Source: Tritonibacter litoralis
GTDB taxonomy: Bacteria > Pseudomonadota > Alphaproteobacteria > Rhodobacterales > Rhodobacteraceae
Length of the DNA stretch: 64,000 bases
NCBI RefSeq assembly: GCF_009496005.1
Contig: NZ_WIBF01000010.1
Span: 1-64,000, forward strand
Direction of reading: 5' to 3'
A model generated the notes under the pieces. That model worked only from the letters and a program-made list of their open reading frames with translations. It was not told the DNA's origin and did not search any database. How positions within the stretch are numbered: the first letter of the stretch is position 1; every line of letters begins with the position of its first letter. Made by a program: the position numbers and the translations under genes. This document shows, one piece after another, positions 62,167-64,000 of the stretch.

Positions 62167-62197
62167 ATCGCTCTGTGGCTCCAGAGCGATCAGCCAC
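62167..62197 (+). promoter_or_regulatory. Interleaved hairpins before the adhC ribosome-binding site
   Basis: ATCGCTCT (62167-62174) pairs with AGAGCGAT (62183-62190). GTGGCT (62175-62180) pairs with AGCCAC (62192-62197). The two stems interleave, so they are alternatives, six bases before AAGGA. The rest of the 61885-62215 gap holds the copA promoter and no gene. Confidence 0.4.
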
Positions 62198-62215
62198 AAC
62201 AAAAAGGATGTCGTC

Positions 62216-63352
62216 ATGATGCGTACCCGCGCCGCCGTTGCACTGGAACCAGGCAAACCGCTGGAGATCATGGAAGTGAACCTAGACGGCCCGAAAAAGG
62301 GTGAGGTTCTGGTTGAGATCAAAGCCACAGGGCTGTGCCACACAGATGAATTCACCCGTTCCGGTGATGACCCCGAAGGGATTTTCCCCTGCGTTCTGGG
62401 TCACGAAGGGGCTGGTGTTGTATTGGAAGTTGGCGAAGGCGTGACCACGCTGAAACCGGGCGATCACGTGATCCCGCTTTACACGCCCGAATGTGGTAAA
62501 TGCCACGCTTGCCGGTCGGGCAAAACCAACCTGTGCACAGCAATCCGTGGCACCCAGGGTCAAGGCTTGATGCCCGATGGAACCACCCGGTTCTCCATGC
62601 TGGATGGCACGCCGATCTATCATTACATGGGCTGCTCCACCTTTGCCAACCACACCGTGGTGCCCGAGATTGCCCTGGCCAAGGTGCGCGATGACGCCCC
62701 ATTTGATAAGATCTGCTATATCGGTTGTGGCGTCACGACAGGTATCGGCGCAGTGATCAATACCGCCGGTGTGGAACAGGGCGCAACGGCTGCGGTCTTT
62801 GGCCTCGGTGGCATCGGTCTGAACGTGATCCAAGGCCTCGAGATGGCCGGAGCCAGCAAGATCATCGGCGTCGACCTGAATGACGACAAAGCCGAGATGG
62901 CGCGCAAATTCGGTATGACCGATTTTGTAAACCCGTCCAAACTGGATGGTCAAACCGTGACCGAAGCGATCATTGAACTGACCAAAACCGACGAAGATGC
63001 GTTCGGCGGTGTAGATTACTCCTTTGATGCGACGGGTAATGTGAAGGTTATGCGCGATGCGCTGGAATGTTCGCACCGGGGTTGGGGCGTGTCCGTGATT
63101 ATCGGCGTAGCGCCTGCAGGTGCAGAGATTTCAACGCGTCCCTTCCAGTTGGTGACCGGTCGCGTCTGGAAAGGCACCGCCTTTGGCGGCGCAAAGGGGC
63201 GCACTGACGTGCCAAAATTTGTAGATTGGTACATGGACGGCAAGATCGAGATTGACCCGATGATCACGCACAAGTTGTCGCTGGATGAGATCAACCACGG
63301 TTTCCACCTGATGCACGAAGGGAAATCGATCCGCGCGGTTGTCGAGTTTTAA
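62216..63352 (+). CDS. frmA: S-(hydroxymethyl)glutathione dehydrogenase (class III ADH)
   Basis: A 378-residue zinc alcohol dehydrogenase that oxidises S-hydroxymethylglutathione during formaldehyde detoxification and also reduces S-nitrosoglutathione. The catalytic zinc block is GLCHTDEF with [10 protein letters not shown]. The structural zinc cysteines lie in [17 protein letters not shown]. The NAD motif is [14 protein letters not shown]. Start at 62216 or 62219 ([10 protein letters not shown]), both behind AAGGA. A strong terminator follows. No frmB/fghA esterase gene is adjacent. Confidence 0.95.
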   Translation: MMRTRAAVALEPGKPLEIMEVNLDGPKKGEVLVEIKATGLCHTDEFTRSGDDPEGIFPCVLGHEGAGVVLEVGEGVTTLKPGDHVIPLYTPECGKCHACRSGKTNLCTAIRGTQGQGLMPDGTTRFSMLDGTPIYHYMGCSTFANHTVVPEIALAKVRDDAPFDKICYIGCGVTTGIGAVINTAGVEQGATAAVFGLGGIGLNVIQGLEMAGASKIIGVDLNDDKAEMARKFGMTDFVNPSKLDGQTVTEAIIELTKTDEDAFGGVDYSFDATGNVKVMRDALECSHRGWGVSVIIGVAPAGAEISTRPFQLVTGRVWKGTAFGGAKGRTDVPKFVDWYMDGKIEIDPMITHKLSLDEINHGFHLMHEGKSIRAVVEF

Positions 63353-63377
63353 TCGCAACAGCACATACTGAAACGAG

Positions 63378-63412
63378 AACAGCCGCAGGCCATTCCCTGC
63401 GGCTGTTTCATG
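63378..63412. terminator. Bidirectional terminator frmA / spoVR
   Basis: AACAGCCGCAGG (63378-63389) pairs perfectly with CCTGCGGCTGTT (63396-63407) around a 6-nt loop. Confidence 0.82.
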
Positions 63413-63427
63413 TTAAACATTGGCAAC

Positions 63428-64000
63428 CTAGGACGAGATTTCCAGCTCTACCGCGTCCAGCGTGACCCCATAGCCCCAGAGCCTGCGCAAATGCAGCAGC
63501 ACCTGCTCTTTGTCCTCTTCGTTCAAGTGAATTCCATCGCGAACTGTATGTGTGAGTTTTAGCTCGCGATCCCCCTTCAAGTCCGCATCTGTAACCTGAA
63601 TATCGGGCTCGATATAGGCGAGGTCATATTGCTTGGCCAAATCGCGGCGAATGGTACGATAACCCGCGCGGTTGTGGATTGTGCTGACCACCAGATTTGG
63701 CTGTGTCGCATCATCGGTCAACGTAAACAGCTTGAACTTGCGGATCAGGTTAGGCGACAGGAATTGCTGGATAAAGCTTTCATCGCGGTAATTCGCCCAG
63801 GCGTCCCGCAACACTTTGCGCCAGTCTGGATCGCCCGCGAAATCCGGGAACCATTCGCGGTCCTCGTCTGTCGGGTTCTGACAGATCCGCTTGATGTCCT
63901 GCATCATTGCAAAGCCCAGCGCATAAGGGTTGAGCCCAGAAAAGCGCGGATCATCAAATTCCGGCTGCAAGACCACATTGGTGTGGCTGTGCATCATCTC
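63428..64000 (-). CDS. SpoVR-family protein, 3' part only
   Basis: The C-terminal portion (at least 189 residues) of a SpoVR/YcgB-family protein, normally about 500 residues; the gene runs past the window end. Typical segments are NPYALGFAMMQDIKRIC, WRKVLRDAWANYRDESFIQQFLSP and YIEPDIQVTDADLKGDREL. It is usually encoded with the PrkA kinase and YeaH in a stress-related operon, which would lie beyond 64000. Stop TAG at 63428-63430. Confidence 0.9.
   Translation of the reverse strand, partial: EMMHSHTNVVLQPEFDDPRFSGLNPYALGFAMMQDIKRICQNPTDEDREWFPDFAGDPDWRKVLRDAWANYRDESFIQQFLSPNLIRKFKLFTLTDDATQPNLVVSTIHNRAGYRTIRRDLAKQYDLAYIEPDIQVTDADLKGDRELKLTHTVRDGIHLNEEDKEQVLLHLRRLWGYGVTLDAVELEISS

Overview
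The window is a moderately GC-rich, densely packed bacterial chromosome segment. Gene content and synteny fit a marine alphaproteobacterium of the Rhodobacterales (Roseobacter group): mreBCD-mrdA-rodA, an RpoHII-like sigma factor, a short leucine-rich leader upstream of leuA, a TAXI-type TRAP transporter, BKACE and SpoVR proteins, ATGA-type operon overlaps, and a dispersed GCCTCCGG...AAGATGAA intergenic element. I see no rRNA, insertion sequence, phage or CRISPR array. One tRNA gene (Met, CAT) lies at 40277-40353.

Layout. 1-9590: an NsrR-like Rrf2 regulator divergent from a gamma-glutamylcyclotransferase, gltX, a Tat-exported MBL-fold hydrolase, nadE, an 18-repeat MORN protein, and an FMN-binding oxidase-like protein divergent from a MocR regulator. 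9591-12489: leuA behind a leader peptide with four consecutive Leu codons, then rlmJ. 12747-18393: the cell-shape operon. 18390-28830: LysR, VOC and GhrA-like genes, an M3 oligopeptidase, a membrane-anchored MoeB-like protein with dut and coaBC, rpoH, two cobalamin genes and a GST. 28914-40071: comM, gshB, yraN, rsmI, an LpoA-like lipoprotein, glnD, murJ, a rhomboid-fold protein lacking its catalytic residues, and trpS. 40439-47787: a catabolic island (class III aminotransferase and BKACE, divergent from an RpiR regulator that precedes a TAXI-TRAP transporter and a universal stress protein).

48025-52809 is the most interesting block. It is a leftward operon headed by a clear guanidine-I (ykkC) riboswitch. 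It encodes a nitrate/taurine-type ABC transporter, a ureohydrolase with the hallmarks of the nickel-dependent guanidine hydrolase GdmH, a protein with 19 histidines in its first 37 residues, and a 52-residue His-containing membrane protein. No HypA/HypB-type nickel chaperone gene lies within the operon, so the His-rich proteins are candidate replacements. The genes would import guanidine, hydrolyse it to urea and ammonium, and supply metal to the enzyme, all switched on by guanidine.

53090-58643: a probable glucosylglycerate (compatible solute) cluster made of a phosphatase, a synthase and a GH13_18 phosphorylase, plus a SARP/TolB/TPR regulator. 59005-61969: copA-cueR with a textbook CueR promoter. 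62216-64000: the glutathione-dependent formaldehyde dehydrogenase gene and the 3' part of a SpoVR gene cut by the window end.

Small-scale features of note: three convergent gene pairs whose stop codons share TTAG or TTAA, several perfect intergenic hairpins, and several non-ATG starts whose choice is set by ribosome-binding sites or promoters.
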